Source: CAZSSM01 sp964609385 (GTDB lineage: Bacteria; Planctomycetota; Planctomycetia; Isosphaerales; Isosphaeraceae). From it: a stretch of DNA of 64,000 nucleotides. Where the stretch lies: the NCBI GenBank assembly GCA_964609385.1, contig CAZSSM010000020.1, positions 1-64,000 on the forward strand, written 5' to 3'. Below are positions 17,619 to 26,812 of the stretch, piece after piece. Numbering within the stretch: position 1 is the first letter of the stretch; every line of letters starts with the position of its first letter. Under the pieces are notes generated by a model. That model saw nothing but the letters and a program-made list of their open reading frames with translations, did not search any database and was not told the DNA's origin. The position numbers and the translations under genes are program-made.

Positions 17619-20030
17619 CTAAACGATCGGCTCCAGCGAGATAACGATCGACTTGGAGGTCGGGGTGTTGCTCCCTTCGGCGACGCTGTCGACGGGGACG
17701 AGCACGTTGGTCTCGGGGAAGTAGGCGGCGGCGCATCGGCGCGGAATGTCGTACGGGACGACCAGGAACCGATGCGCGCGGCGAACCTGTCCGTTGTAAT
17801 GGCCGAGCAGGTCAACCTCCTGACGCGGTCCGAGCCCGCGCTCGGCCATGTCCTCGGGATTGAGGAAGACCACCCGACGCTCGTTCTTGACCCCGCGATA
17901 GCGGTCGTTCAAGCCGTAGACGGTCGTGTTGAATTGATCATGGCTCCGGATCGTCATCAGGATCAACCGGTCGGGCTCCAGATCAAGCGCCTTTGGCAGT
18001 TCCTGGGCGTCCAAGTGCGCTTTGCCGTCGGGGGTCCGAAAGATGCGTTCGCGGAGCGGGTTATATAGCGGGAACCCACCAGGCTCTCGGACGCGTCGGT
18101 TGAGGTCCTCGAAACCGGGCAGGACCTCGGCGATCGCCTCGCGGATCCGATCGTAGTCGGCAGCCCACTCCTCCCAAGGGACCGTCGACCGCGCGCCCAG
18201 GGTGGCGCGGGCCAGTCGCGCGACGATCGTCGGCTCGCTGAGCAGATGCTCTGAGGCCGGCTCCAAGGTTCCCTCGGAGCGGTGAACGATCCCCATCGCG
18301 TTCTCGACGGTGACGAACTGGACAGCGCCTTGTTGATCGTCGCGCTCGGTCCGGCCCAAGCAAGGCAAGATGAGGGCGGTCCGGCCGGTGATCAGGTGCG
18401 AGCGGTTGAGCTTAGTCGAGACCTGCGCCGTCAATCGGCAACGCCGGAGCGCCTCGGCCGTGACGAGCGTATCGGGGGTGGCGGACAGGAAGTTGCCGCC
18501 CATGGCTAGGAAGACCTCGGCGCGGCCGTCGTGCATCGCGCCGATGGCCTCGACGGTGTCCCATCCGGGCCGTCGCGGGGGCTCAAAGCCGAACCGAGCG
18601 CCCAGGGCGTCCAGAAGTCCGGCTGGGGGATACGGCGTGATCCCCATGCTCCGGTCCCCTTGCACGTTGCTGTGGCCGCGGACCGGGCAGACGCCCGCGC
18701 CGGGTACGCCGATCGCCCCGCGCATCAGCAGGACGTTGACCACCTCGCGGACCGTCGCCACCGACGACCGGTGCTGGGTCAGGCCCATCGCCCAACAGGC
18801 GATGATCCGGGGCGTGCCGGCCAACCGCGAGGCTAACGCCTCGATCCGAGCCCGGTCGATCCCGGATCGCTCCGTGATCCGCTCCCAAGGTGTCGCGTCC
18901 AGGAACGCCTCGTAGGCCACAAAGCCCTCGGCGTATTCGTCCAGGAACGCGCGGTCGACCCCGGCGCCGGGATCCGCGCGGTCGATCTCCAGGAGGGCCT
19001 TGGCCACGCCCCGGAAGAATGCCTGATCCTCACCGATCCGGACCTGATAGTAATCCTCATCTTTGACAAGCGCGGTCGCGATGCCGAGCATGCCGATCGG
19101 CTCCTGTGGGTGTGCGAACCCGAGCAGGCCGGCCTCCTTGAGCGGATTGATCGCCACCAGCCGCGTGCCCCGACGCGCACAGCGCTGGAGGGTCGAGAGC
19201 ATCCGCGGATGGTTCGTGCCGGGGTTCTGACCGACCAGCAGGACCACGTCGGCCCGGTCGAAGTCCTCGAACCGGACCGACCCCTTGCCAAAGCCCAGCG
19301 CCCGTTTGAGCGCGACACCGCTCGACTCGTGACACATATTGGAGCAGTCGGGCAGATTATTCGTGCCGAACTGGCGGACAAAGAGTTGGTAGAGGAACGC
19401 CGCCTCATTGCTGGTCCGTCCAGAGGTGTAGAAGATGGCGCGGTCGGGCGACTCCAAGTCGTTGAGGGCCTCGGCGATCCGGGCGAAGGCGTCGTCCCAG
19501 GAGATCGGTCGATAGTGATCGTCGCCGGGCTCCAAGACCAAAGGCTCGACGAGTCGGCCAGCGCGTTCCAGTTGATGGTCGGACCAGCCGGCCAATTCGC
19601 CCACGGGATGTCGGGCGAAGAAGTCGGCGTCGGCGTGGGTGTTGGTGGCCTCCGAGGCGACCGCCTTGGCGCCGTTCTCGCAGAACTCGAACGTCGAGCG
19701 GTGCTCGGCGTCGGGATCGGGCCAGGCACAGCTGGGGCAGTCGAACCCGCCGACCTGGTTGAGCTGGCCCAGGACGCGCAGACCGCGGGTCGGTCCGGCG
19801 GCGCGGCCGACGGCCTCCAAGGCATGGCGGACCCCCGGCGCCCCGGCGGCCCAAGTCTTGGGAGCCTCGAGCTTCAAGCCCGTCAGATCCGAGGGCGGCA
19901 CCGCGCCCGAACCGGCCGACAGCTCGGGCGCTGAGCTCTGGTCGTTCGAACCTTGGAGGCTGTGGGGAGCCGTCGACGCCCCCTCGGGCACCGAGGCGTG
20001 ACGGTCGGTCGTCGGTTCCTGTGCGCTCAT
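17619..20030 (-). CDS. FdhF/YdeP-family molybdopterin oxidoreductase
   Basis: An 803-residue molybdo-bis-MGD enzyme of the DMSO-reductase superfamily. After a disordered, Ser/Pro-rich N-terminal 60 residues comes the cluster-binding region GGFDCPSCAWPDP and FEFCENGAKAVA, typical of the YdeP branch. Further motifs are YRPISWDDAF, the RTSNEAAFLYQLFVRQFGTNN block, LPDCSNMCHESSG, VLLVGQNPGTNHPRML and, in the C-terminal cofactor domain, MTIRSHDQFNTTVYGLNDRY with VFLNPEDMAE. Known formate dehydrogenases carry Cys or Sec at the molybdenum; here the CHESSG segment is the likely place, giving a Cys form. YdeP of E. coli is linked to acid resistance; the substrate is otherwise unclear. No Tat signal, so it is cytoplasmic. 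It is probably cotranscribed with fdhD, 87 bp upstream. Confidence 0.93.
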   Translation of the reverse strand: MSAQEPTTDRHASVPEGASTAPHSLQGSNDQSSAPELSAGSGAVPPSDLTGLKLEAPKTWAAGAPGVRHALEAVGRAAGPTRGLRVLGQLNQVGGFDCPSCAWPDPDAEHRSTFEFCENGAKAVASEATNTHADADFFARHPVGELAGWSDHQLERAGRLVEPLVLEPGDDHYRPISWDDAFARIAEALNDLESPDRAIFYTSGRTSNEAAFLYQLFVRQFGTNNLPDCSNMCHESSGVALKRALGFGKGSVRFEDFDRADVVLLVGQNPGTNHPRMLSTLQRCARRGTRLVAINPLKEAGLLGFAHPQEPIGMLGIATALVKDEDYYQVRIGEDQAFFRGVAKALLEIDRADPGAGVDRAFLDEYAEGFVAYEAFLDATPWERITERSGIDRARIEALASRLAGTPRIIACWAMGLTQHRSSVATVREVVNVLLMRGAIGVPGAGVCPVRGHSNVQGDRSMGITPYPPAGLLDALGARFGFEPPRRPGWDTVEAIGAMHDGRAEVFLAMGGNFLSATPDTLVTAEALRRCRLTAQVSTKLNRSHLITGRTALILPCLGRTERDDQQGAVQFVTVENAMGIVHRSEGTLEPASEHLLSEPTIVARLARATLGARSTVPWEEWAADYDRIREAIAEVLPGFEDLNRRVREPGGFPLYNPLRERIFRTPDGKAHLDAQELPKALDLEPDRLILMTIRSHDQFNTTVYGLNDRYRGVKNERRVVFLNPEDMAERGLGPRQEVDLLGHYNGQVRRAHRFLVVPYDIPRRCAAAYFPETNVLVPVDSVAEGSNTPTSKSIVISLEPIV

Positions 20031-20047
20031 CGATCCAGCTCCCAGGT

Positions 20048-20065
20048 CTGATCAAATCAGATCAG
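20048..20065. promoter_or_regulatory. Dyad between fdhD and the oxidoreductase gene
   Basis: CTGATC, 6-nt spacer, GATCAG: a perfect inverted repeat 18-35 nt before the oxidoreductase start codon. Position fits an operator or translational control hairpin. No regulator is adjacent, so this is only a candidate. Confidence 0.3.
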
Positions 20066-20117
20066 ATATCATGACGAGGGTTCGATATGATGGTGCGCCG
20101 GTTCGACCCGGTCCAGT

Positions 20118-21023
20118 TTAGAGGGTCGCCGGCTCGGGCAGTCGGATCCGCTCCGGTTCGCTGTAGACATTGAATCGGCGCGGGCTGACGAAGCCCAGCA
20201 ACGTGAGTCCGAAGGCCTCGGCCGCCTCGACGGCCAGGCTGGACGGAGCCCCCACGGCGACGACGATCGAGATCCCAGCCACGATCGCCTTGTGCACGAT
20301 CTCGAAGCCGGCCCGACCGCTGACCACCAGCACCAAGCCGGAGCGCGCTTCGACGTCGAGCCCGGGCGCCTCGGGCGTGCCCAGGCATGAGGCCCCCACC
20401 AGCTTGTCCACCGCGTTGTGCCGACCCACGTCCTCGCGGACCAGCACGACCCGCCCGTCGGCCGTCATCAATGCCGCTGCGTGCAGGCCGCCGGTCGCCT
20501 CAAAGAGCGTCTGGTGAGCCCGGAGCCGATCCGGCAGTGCATGCACGACCTCGGCCTCCAGCATCGGGCCGCGACCCCGGAGCGTCCCAATGCCGGCCAG
20601 GCCCAGCGACTCCAGATGTGAACGGCCGCAGAACCCGCAGCTCGAAGGCGCCACGAACGGACGATCCAGAAGCCTTGGATCGATTCGGACCGACCCGTCC
20701 ACCTCGACCCGGACCCGGTCCGGCCCACCGCGTTTGGAGGGCTCCTCGATGATCCCGACGAGGCCGGCGCCAGTCCGATCCAGGATCCGCTCGCCGATCA
20801 GGAACCCCAAGGCCAGTTGGCGATCGTGGCCGGGCGTCCGCATCAGGATCGCCAACCGTCGGGATCGGTCGGGTCCGCCGGCGGCGCCGATGTCGTCCCC
20901 GATCGCCGGTCCGATCCGGATCTCCAGGGGTTCTTCAGTGGCGAGCCGGTCCCAGACCGTCGCTGGCGTCTGGGACGTCGCCCAGACCTGACCCACCCGC
21001 GCGCGGATCACCTCGCGTCCCAT
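20118..21023 (-). CDS. fdhD: Formate dehydrogenase accessory sulfurtransferase FdhD
   Basis: A 301-residue protein that, in the known family, transfers sulfur from IscS to the molybdenum cofactor and is needed for formate dehydrogenase activity. Signatures seen are TEEPLEIRIG, RTPGHDRQLALGFLIGERIL, the redox/sulfur cysteines in SSCGFCGR, HQTLFEATGGLHAAAL, VREDVGRHNAVDKLVG, VVSGRAGFEIVHKA and APSSLAVEAAEAFGLTL. I prefer the ATG at 21023; the frame extends 39 bp upstream to a TTG that lacks support. It is upstream of the YdeP-type oxidoreductase gene on the same strand, its expected client. Confidence 0.95.
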   Translation of the reverse strand: MGREVIRARVGQVWATSQTPATVWDRLATEEPLEIRIGPAIGDDIGAAGGPDRSRRLAILMRTPGHDRQLALGFLIGERILDRTGAGLVGIIEEPSKRGGPDRVRVEVDGSVRIDPRLLDRPFVAPSSCGFCGRSHLESLGLAGIGTLRGRGPMLEAEVVHALPDRLRAHQTLFEATGGLHAAALMTADGRVVLVREDVGRHNAVDKLVGASCLGTPEAPGLDVEARSGLVLVVSGRAGFEIVHKAIVAGISIVVAVGAPSSLAVEAAEAFGLTLLGFVSPRRFNVYSEPERIRLPEPATL

Positions 21024-21257
21024 GGCTGTCCCGACGCCTCCACGCGACGGCCACGACCCCAACCCGCGACCCGAACGATCGGCCCGCGGCTCGACGTCCC
21101 GCTACCGGCAATTGTTCAACAATCGGTCCCCCACCGCAACGTGAGGATCGGGCCGGCCTCCGCTTTTCGGACTAATGTTCCGCCCCGTCACCGGTCTCCG
21201 ATCCACCATGATGACCGGTCGACACGTCCGTGAACCCGCCGGACGCGTCCCGAACGC

Positions 21258-21818
21258 TCAGCCCTCCCCCGGCTCGCCGAAGACCTCGGCCGAAGGTAGG
21301 TTCAGACCGGGGAACAGCGGGCTCCCCTCCAACGTCGACCCGCGTCGCAAAATCTGAACCGATTCCGGTGATTCATAGAGGTAGATCTGATCGAAGACCG
21401 GATGGACGATCCAGACGTGCGGGATCCCGTAGCGGAAATACTCGTGGATCCGTGTCATCATCTCGTTGACCGTGTCGCTGGGGCTGACCACCTCAATCGC
21501 CAAGTCGGGCAGCAAGTCCCAGGCCGCCAGGCTCGGCCCCCGACGGCCCGGGGTCCAACGTTCCGAAGAAAGGAACGCCACGTCGGGACGACGTTGGAGC
21601 TTCCGATCCGCGTCCAGCAAGAACATCATCTCGAAGACGACTTCCCCGAGTCCGTGCGCGGCGACGAACGATGTGAGGATCCGCACCAACCGCGCCGCCG
21701 TCAGGCTTTCTTGGACTCCCATGACCTTCTCCCGGACTTCGCCATCGACGACCTCGTAGAGCCCCGGGGACTCGACCAGGCTCGATACTGCCGAACGATG
21801 CGCCTCTACCGTCGCCAT
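21258..21818 (-). CDS. Uma2 family (DUF820) PD-(D/E)XK protein, copy 1 of the first array
   Basis: A 186-residue protein of the Uma2 family, a restriction-endonuclease-like fold abundant in cyanobacteria and planctomycetes with unknown cellular role. The nuclease-like residues lie in RRPDVAFLS (the PD motif) and LAIEVVSPSD (the E of the ExK-like strand), followed by KVxDYFRAG-like EYFRYGIPHVWIV. I chose the ATG at 21818: it is followed by ATVEAHRS and preceded by a strong GGAGGAG ribosome binding site. A longer frame reads through that site and is rejected. Its first 30 codons and upstream region are duplicated in front of copy 2. Confidence 0.85.
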   Translation of the reverse strand: MATVEAHRSAVSSLVESPGLYEVVDGEVREKVMGVQESLTAARLVRILTSFVAAHGLGEVVFEMMFLLDADRKLQRRPDVAFLSSERWTPGRRGPSLAAWDLLPDLAIEVVSPSDTVNEMMTRIHEYFRYGIPHVWIVHPVFDQIYLYESPESVQILRRGSTLEGSPLFPGLNLPSAEVFGEPGEG

Positions 21819-22254
21819 CGCGATCTCCTCCGCTCCGAAAACACCAGAGCCCCAAACCAACCTGGGTTGGGACGCTCAATCAACCCCCTGACTCGTCCAC
21901 CGAATCACGATCTCCCTCCGGCAGGGGCTCCGGCCCGAAGAGGTCGATCAATGGCAAGCCGAAGCCCGGAAGGAACCGATCCCCCTCCAACGTGTCGCCG
22001 CGAGTCAACACCGTGATCGACGTCGGTGAGCGGTACACATACACCAACGCCATCACCGGATGAAACATCCAGACCACGCCCACGCCGGCGCGAAAGTAAT
22101 CGTTGACCTTGGTGAGCATCTCCAGGACCAGGTCGGTCGGGCTGAGCACCTCGACGACCAACTCGGGCACCACGTCCCAAGCCGCCGTCCGAGGCGCCGG
22201 CCGGTCCAGCGGCCAACGCTCTGAGGAGACGAACGCCAGGTCGGGACGACGCTG
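21726..22254. repeat. Direct repeat of about 529 bp, left copy
   Basis: Spans the start of Uma2 copy 1 and the body of copy 2. The same sequence recurs 658 bp to the right with essentially no differences by eye. Confidence 0.8.
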
Positions 22255-22476
22255 AAGCTTGGTCTTGGGGTCTAGCAGAAACAGAAGCTCACTCACGACA
22301 CGTCCTTGGCCCGATGGTTGGACGTGGGACGCCATCGCGAAAAAGAGTCGCGATGCGAACTCGACCTCGAACACACCCACCGTCTTCTCCCGGACTTCGC
22401 CATCGACGACCTCGTAGAGCCCCGGGGACTCGACCAGGCTCGATACTGCCGAACGATGCGCCTCTACCGTCGCCAT
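21880..22476 (-). CDS. Uma2 family protein, copy 2 of the first array
   Basis: A 198-residue Uma2 protein that looks like a mosaic: its N-terminal 30 residues and ribosome binding region equal copy 1, and its C-terminal two thirds equal copy 3 essentially base for base. Only a stretch of about 130 bp between them (EFASRLFFAMASHVQPSGQGR and neighbours, roughly 22255-22383) is private. The PD motif (RRPDLAFVSSERW) and LVVEVLSPTDL are intact. The mosaic fits formation by unequal recombination or gene conversion between flanking copies. Confidence 0.85.
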   Translation of the reverse strand: MATVEAHRSAVSSLVESPGLYEVVDGEVREKTVGVFEVEFASRLFFAMASHVQPSGQGRVVSELLFLLDPKTKLQRRPDLAFVSSERWPLDRPAPRTAAWDVVPELVVEVLSPTDLVLEMLTKVNDYFRAGVGVVWMFHPVMALVYVYRSPTSITVLTRGDTLEGDRFLPGFGLPLIDLFGPEPLPEGDRDSVDESGG

Positions 22477-22912
22477 CGCGATCTCCTCCGCTCCGAAAAC
22501 ACCAGAGCCCCAAACCAACCTGGGTTGGGACGCTCAATCAACCCCCTGACTCGTCCACCGAATCACGATCTCCCTCCGGCAGGGGCTCCGGCCCGAAGAG
22601 GTCGATCAATGGCAAGCCGAAGCCCGGAAGGAACCGATCCCCCTCCAACGTGTCGCCGCGAGTCAACACCGTGATCGACGTCGGTGAGCGGTACACATAC
22701 ACCAACGCCATCACCGGATGAAACATCCAGACCACGCCCACGCCGGCGCGAAAGTAATCGTTGACCTTGGTGAGCATCTCCAGGACCAGGTCGGTCGGGC
22801 TGAGCACCTCGACGACCAACTCGGGCACCACGTCCCAAGCCGCCGTCCGAGGCGCCGGCCGGTCCAGCGGCCAACGCTCTGAGGAGACGAACGCCAGGTC
22901 GGGACGACGCTG
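22384..22912. repeat. Direct repeat of about 529 bp, right copy
   Basis: Spans the start of Uma2 copy 2 and the body of copy 3; partner of the repeat 658 bp to the left. Such identity means the duplication or conversion is recent. Confidence 0.8.
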
Positions 22913-23131
22913 GAGCTTCCGATCCGCATCCAGCAGGAACAGAGCCTCGCTCAGAATCCGGCCTCGTTCTTCGGGACGCGCCCAAGGAATCAGCTTTTCG
23001 AAAAGGATCGATGCGAACTCGACCTCGAACACACCCACCGTCTTCTCCCGGACTTCGCCGTCAACGATCTCGTAGAGCCCTTCCGGCTCGGCCTTCGCCA
23101 GCTCGGGATCGTCGAGTGTCACCACAGCCAT
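22538..23131 (-). CDS. Uma2 family protein, copy 3 of the first array
   Basis: A 197-residue Uma2 protein with its own N-terminus (MAVVTLDDPELAKAEPEGLYE) and a GGAGG ribosome binding site 9 nt before the ATG. The body has DADRKLQRRPDLAFVSSERW, LVVEVLSPTDLVLEML and the NDYFRAGVGVVWMFHP segment. It is upstream of copies 2 and 1 on the same strand, so the three may be cotranscribed. It was probably the donor of the body of copy 2. Confidence 0.86.
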   Translation of the reverse strand: MAVVTLDDPELAKAEPEGLYEIVDGEVREKTVGVFEVEFASILFEKLIPWARPEERGRILSEALFLLDADRKLQRRPDLAFVSSERWPLDRPAPRTAAWDVVPELVVEVLSPTDLVLEMLTKVNDYFRAGVGVVWMFHPVMALVYVYRSPTSITVLTRGDTLEGDRFLPGFGLPLIDLFGPEPLPEGDRDSVDESGG

Positions 23132-23185
23132 GATGGGATCCTCCGAAGTACTTTGTCATTCGGCAACGTTGCCATTTCGCAACGA

Positions 23186-24526
23186 TCAGGGCTCGATCCG
23201 AACGATCAGCGCGGGTCCGGGCCAGAGGACTTCGAGCATGTGGTGCTCGGTCTGCGAGCGGATCCGGAAGGTGTTGTCGAGTTCCAGGAGGCTCGGGTCG
23301 ATCGGGATCAGATCGTCGTCGTAGTGGTGGTTCTTGCCGCCGATCGGCAGCGCATGCCCGTTGAGCCGGAGCGGCTCGTGGTGGCCGTCCCAGCCGTGCC
23401 AGGTCCGCAAGGCCAAGGCCGCCTCGACGATCTCCGACGGCTCGACGTCCCCCAACGGGATCCGGCACGACTTGTCGCCGCCGTTGCGGACGCCGAACGC
23501 CTCGGGCACGTCGACGGCACGCAGCAAACGGACCGAGGCCCCGTCGCGCCGGAGGCTCAGGTCGGTGATCGGCTCGGTCACCCGCCAGACACCCGTCCGG
23601 TCCTGGATCCGAGCGATCAACGCGATCGAGCCCGGCGCCTGGTCGGGGACCCATCGCGTGTCCCATAAGAGGCGGAACGGGGCCTCATTGCGCGAGCCGA
23701 CATGACCGGCGATCACGGCGGGTTCCCCACGCTCAGGCTGGAAGTAGGCCCGATGCCAGTCGAGAAAGCGGCCGTCACCGTCCTCGTCGAGCCCCTCGTA
23801 CCAGGCCAGCACGTCGACCCGGGCCACGTCCGCCTCGGACCCGACCTCGACGACCACCTCAGGGGCCTCGCCCAGGACCTGGCCCGGCTTCGGAGCAGTG
23901 ATCTGACCCAACGCGCCACGCCCCGCATCGGACGTCGGATCGTAATAGACCCGCAGGATCAACGAGTAGAGTCCCCACTGGCCCCAGGCGTAGTCGCCCA
24001 CTCCGTCGCAGGTCGCCTCCACGGTGTTGCTCCCGACGCGGAGGTCGCTCAAAGGCACATCGAAGACGGGGTTATCTTGAAAGTAATGATACGGCTCGCG
24101 CCCGTTCGGCATCATCGACGGCTCGGGCACGTCGATCCAACCGCCTCCGTTGAACCGGACCTGACGCCCTTCGGTCCGCAGATGTCCGCCCCAGCGGTCC
24201 AGCAAGGCCTCGGCCCGGACCGCCCCATCAAGGTCGTCGACGGTCAGTTCCAAAATCGGGTTGGGCAGGAACTCCAGGGCTCCTGGATAGCTCGCGTCGG
24301 GAGCAGTGACCCGCCAGTTCTTGGGACCGCCGTTGTGCAGGGCATACTCCCGATAAACCTCTCCCGGTCGTGGCCCCCCCTGTGCCCAGAATGGCCCATC
24401 GATGGAGGCCGCGTCGTCCCCGAAAGCGATGCCGGTCGCCCCCGACACGATCAAGGCGATCAGGACCAATGCCCCGTAACGAGCCCAGATCCCACCCCCA
24501 ACCGACTGCCCGACCGATCCCATCAT
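23186..24526 (-). CDS. Secreted hypothetical protein with jelly-roll-like domains
   Basis: A 446-residue exported protein. The chosen ATG at 24526 has AAAGGGGA upstream and starts a signal peptide (YGALVLIALIVSGATGIAFG). The first domain is beta-rich (ALEFLPNPILELTVDDLDG through YSLILRVYYD) and looks like a galactose-binding-type sandwich; the end of the protein (SEIVEAALALRTWHGWDG, LRLNGHALPIGGKNHHYDD) looks like a second. Between them is an Ig-like linker (APEVVVEVGSEADVARVDVLAW) with a DEDGDGRF loop that may bind calcium. No catalytic motif is recognised. It may bind carbohydrate. Confidence 0.7.
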   Translation of the reverse strand: MMGSVGQSVGGGIWARYGALVLIALIVSGATGIAFGDDAASIDGPFWAQGGPRPGEVYREYALHNGGPKNWRVTAPDASYPGALEFLPNPILELTVDDLDGAVRAEALLDRWGGHLRTEGRQVRFNGGGWIDVPEPSMMPNGREPYHYFQDNPVFDVPLSDLRVGSNTVEATCDGVGDYAWGQWGLYSLILRVYYDPTSDAGRGALGQITAPKPGQVLGEAPEVVVEVGSEADVARVDVLAWYEGLDEDGDGRFLDWHRAYFQPERGEPAVIAGHVGSRNEAPFRLLWDTRWVPDQAPGSIALIARIQDRTGVWRVTEPITDLSLRRDGASVRLLRAVDVPEAFGVRNGGDKSCRIPLGDVEPSEIVEAALALRTWHGWDGHHEPLRLNGHALPIGGKNHHYDDDLIPIDPSLLELDNTFRIRSQTEHHMLEVLWPGPALIVRIEP

Positions 24527-25124
24527 CGTCCATCCCCTTTCGCATGGACCATTTCGGAGAGACGCGTGATCGGCAAGCCGACGCCCGGCCAACCGAGCGC
24601 CATCGCCGAACCCGAGGCTCCATGTTAGGGGACAGCGCACAGGGGCACCATTGGAACGTCGCCAACGGCGAGATGAAGACCGGGTTGGACGATCATGCCC
24701 TCGGTGTTTCAGTCCCTCGCCTTCGCGTTCGACGAGGTCAAGGACCTGAGCCGGTGGTCTGACTCTCGCCGACGGGTCGGTCCCAGGATAGCCTCCGCGT
24801 TGCCAGTGGGAACGCGAAATCAAACTAGCCAGCTTATTTCGAATTTTTACTAATTTTCAAAATTGATGAGTTTAATGCGACCGTCAATCCCAGTACTCGA
24901 TTGGAGCATAGTTCGGCACCTCGAAGTGTCGGATTTCCAGGCCTTGGTCGTCGCCAGGGCGGAGCCGTTGCCCTACCATGGGACCGGCGGCCGGTTGGTC
25001 CAATCCCAGGAGAAGACTTCGCCCGATAGGAACGAACCGATGGATGGGCTGTCGTTCGGCTGCCCGTCCATCGTTGGAATCCCATCGGAGAGTGATCCCA
25101 CCGACTTCGAACAGGGACAGCTTC
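24527..25124. other. Divergent spacer of about 600 bp
   Basis: No gene is firmly supported. An AT-rich patch at about 24820-24890 is a likely promoter region. A minus-strand frame at 24884-25120 is somewhat protein-like (ending VPNYAPIEYWD) but has no credible start and overlaps the next gene. Confidence 0.4.
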
Positions 25125-26762
25125 GTGCATTTCAACAAAGCGGTCATAAACCTCATGCGATTCGGTTCCATTCTCCTGTTGGTTGCGTTCGAGCTCAACG
25201 CCGCCGAACCGGATAAGTCCTGGCAGATGTCGGGGTACTTGCTCGTGCCGAACGAGAGGGTCCCGGAGGAATTCGACTCGGGTTTCTCCATGTACGTCGC
25301 AGCCTGGCCACTGCTCGAGCAATACCCGGGTCAGCGATTTCAGTCCGGATTGTTCGGAACATGGATGCACCCGCTCTACGATCATCGGCCTGCCGAGCGA
25401 CTCTACACCGACATCGAGGGCGGCCTCGGCTGGTGGCGGGATACACGATTCGCGACCGAGACGCCGAAGTTCATCATGGGGGGCGTCGCGCTCAACTTCA
25501 GCGCTTGGGCAAACGGTCCCGGTGCGGGGAAGGGACGCGACTGGAGTCAACCCAATGGCAAGTATGCGGTCGTCCAACTGAGCCCGAACATCATCTGGCC
25601 ACCCGACGGATTGAACCTGAAGCAAGGAACGTGTGGCGAACTGTTCGGATACGGCTACCTGCCGCTGCCGCTCACCGAGCCGAAGACAACCACGACCGGA
25701 GAAGATGTCCCAACAGGGAACCAGTGCTGGACCCTCTTCGTGAACGCAGGGAACTTCAAAGGCCCGGTCACATTCTTCGCGCCCTACTTCTGGTCCCGGG
25801 CGAGTGTCGATCGCCCCGAATTGGCGGCGATGTTCCTCGACGTTCGGCCATCGAATCCGAACCGCGCCCTGCAGATGGAAACGCAGTATGTGCCGGCAGC
25901 TCAAGCGAATGTCGATGGGACTCAATATGCACGTGTGGCTCCCACGATGTTCCCCGCGAACGCAGATGGCATGACGATGACCGCTCACCGGGTGACCTCA
26001 TACCGGAAGGCTGCCCTGTGGGATCAGGTCGAGACGTGGTTCGCCGGCGGCCCCCCGGCGAGCGGACGGATCGATCCCGACGAATCGGTCATCCACAAAT
26101 TCACCGGCGGCGGTGGTGCGACCTGGAAGATCTACGGATCGGGGATGGCTCGCGAGGACCGAATCCCGCTCGACTGGGACGCGTTCGCGAGGCCGACCGC
26201 GATCACCGACGACACCTTCGGCTATCGATGGAACGAGGACTTGGTCGGCCGTCGCGCGATCGCTGACAAACCGTGCGTGATCTTGCCGGAGTATTATCGG
26301 CTGGGCAAGGACCGGGATGGGAGGGACAGGTGGTTCGCCATCAAGGGCGCTGACGTCCCCTCGGAGTCCATGCTCGCGAACATCGAGTTCGGCCGGCCCG
26401 ATGATGGGGTATCGGCTCCCTACGTGACGCCCGAAGGACCTGAGACGAGTTGGAAAAGTCCGGGACCGGTCGCCGGCCCCTTCAAGTCGTACCCCGGGGA
26501 TGGCAGCGAAATCACCTACCATTGGTATCGTTTCGCCGATCAACCCGCCCTGTTCCATGCCGACCTGTCTCCGGCCGAACGTGAATCGCTTCAAGATCGC
26601 GTCGAGCAATTACATCGCCGTTGGACCAAAGACCGCGCGTATCTGCCACCACCGAGGCTGGGGAACCTGGCCGACATCGATCCGAACCTGATCGTGACAC
26701 CGCCGGAGGGCTTGGAAGTGGGGTACGTCCCCATTGTGACTCGCCAGGGACCGAAGGAGTAA
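25125..26762 (+). CDS. Secreted hypothetical protein of planctomycete type
   Basis: A 545-residue protein. I start it at the GTG at 25125, with AGGGACAG just upstream; a later ATG at 25155 is possible. A signal peptide follows (MRFGSILLLVAFELNAA). The mature protein is rich in aromatic residues and has distinctive segments such as GLGWWRDTRFATETPKFIMGG, NQCWTLFVNAGNFKGPVTFFAP and WKIYGSGMAREDR, but I recognise no named domain. The even length and absence of low complexity suggest a real, folded extracellular protein. It is the only plus-strand gene between minus-strand neighbours. Confidence 0.75.
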   Translation: MHFNKAVINLMRFGSILLLVAFELNAAEPDKSWQMSGYLLVPNERVPEEFDSGFSMYVAAWPLLEQYPGQRFQSGLFGTWMHPLYDHRPAERLYTDIEGGLGWWRDTRFATETPKFIMGGVALNFSAWANGPGAGKGRDWSQPNGKYAVVQLSPNIIWPPDGLNLKQGTCGELFGYGYLPLPLTEPKTTTTGEDVPTGNQCWTLFVNAGNFKGPVTFFAPYFWSRASVDRPELAAMFLDVRPSNPNRALQMETQYVPAAQANVDGTQYARVAPTMFPANADGMTMTAHRVTSYRKAALWDQVETWFAGGPPASGRIDPDESVIHKFTGGGGATWKIYGSGMAREDRIPLDWDAFARPTAITDDTFGYRWNEDLVGRRAIADKPCVILPEYYRLGKDRDGRDRWFAIKGADVPSESMLANIEFGRPDDGVSAPYVTPEGPETSWKSPGPVAGPFKSYPGDGSEITYHWYRFADQPALFHADLSPAERESLQDRVEQLHRRWTKDRAYLPPPRLGNLADIDPNLIVTPPEGLEVGYVPIVTRQGPKE

Positions 26763-26812
26763 TCGCCATCGAGCATCGGCCGCTCCGCGCGAACGTCGGA
26801 CGGGTTTGTCCG

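Noticed and set aside
24884..25291. Minus-strand frame ending VPNYAPIEYWD
   Set aside because: Somewhat protein-like, but its start lies inside the next gene, another frame is equally protein-like, and no family is recognised.
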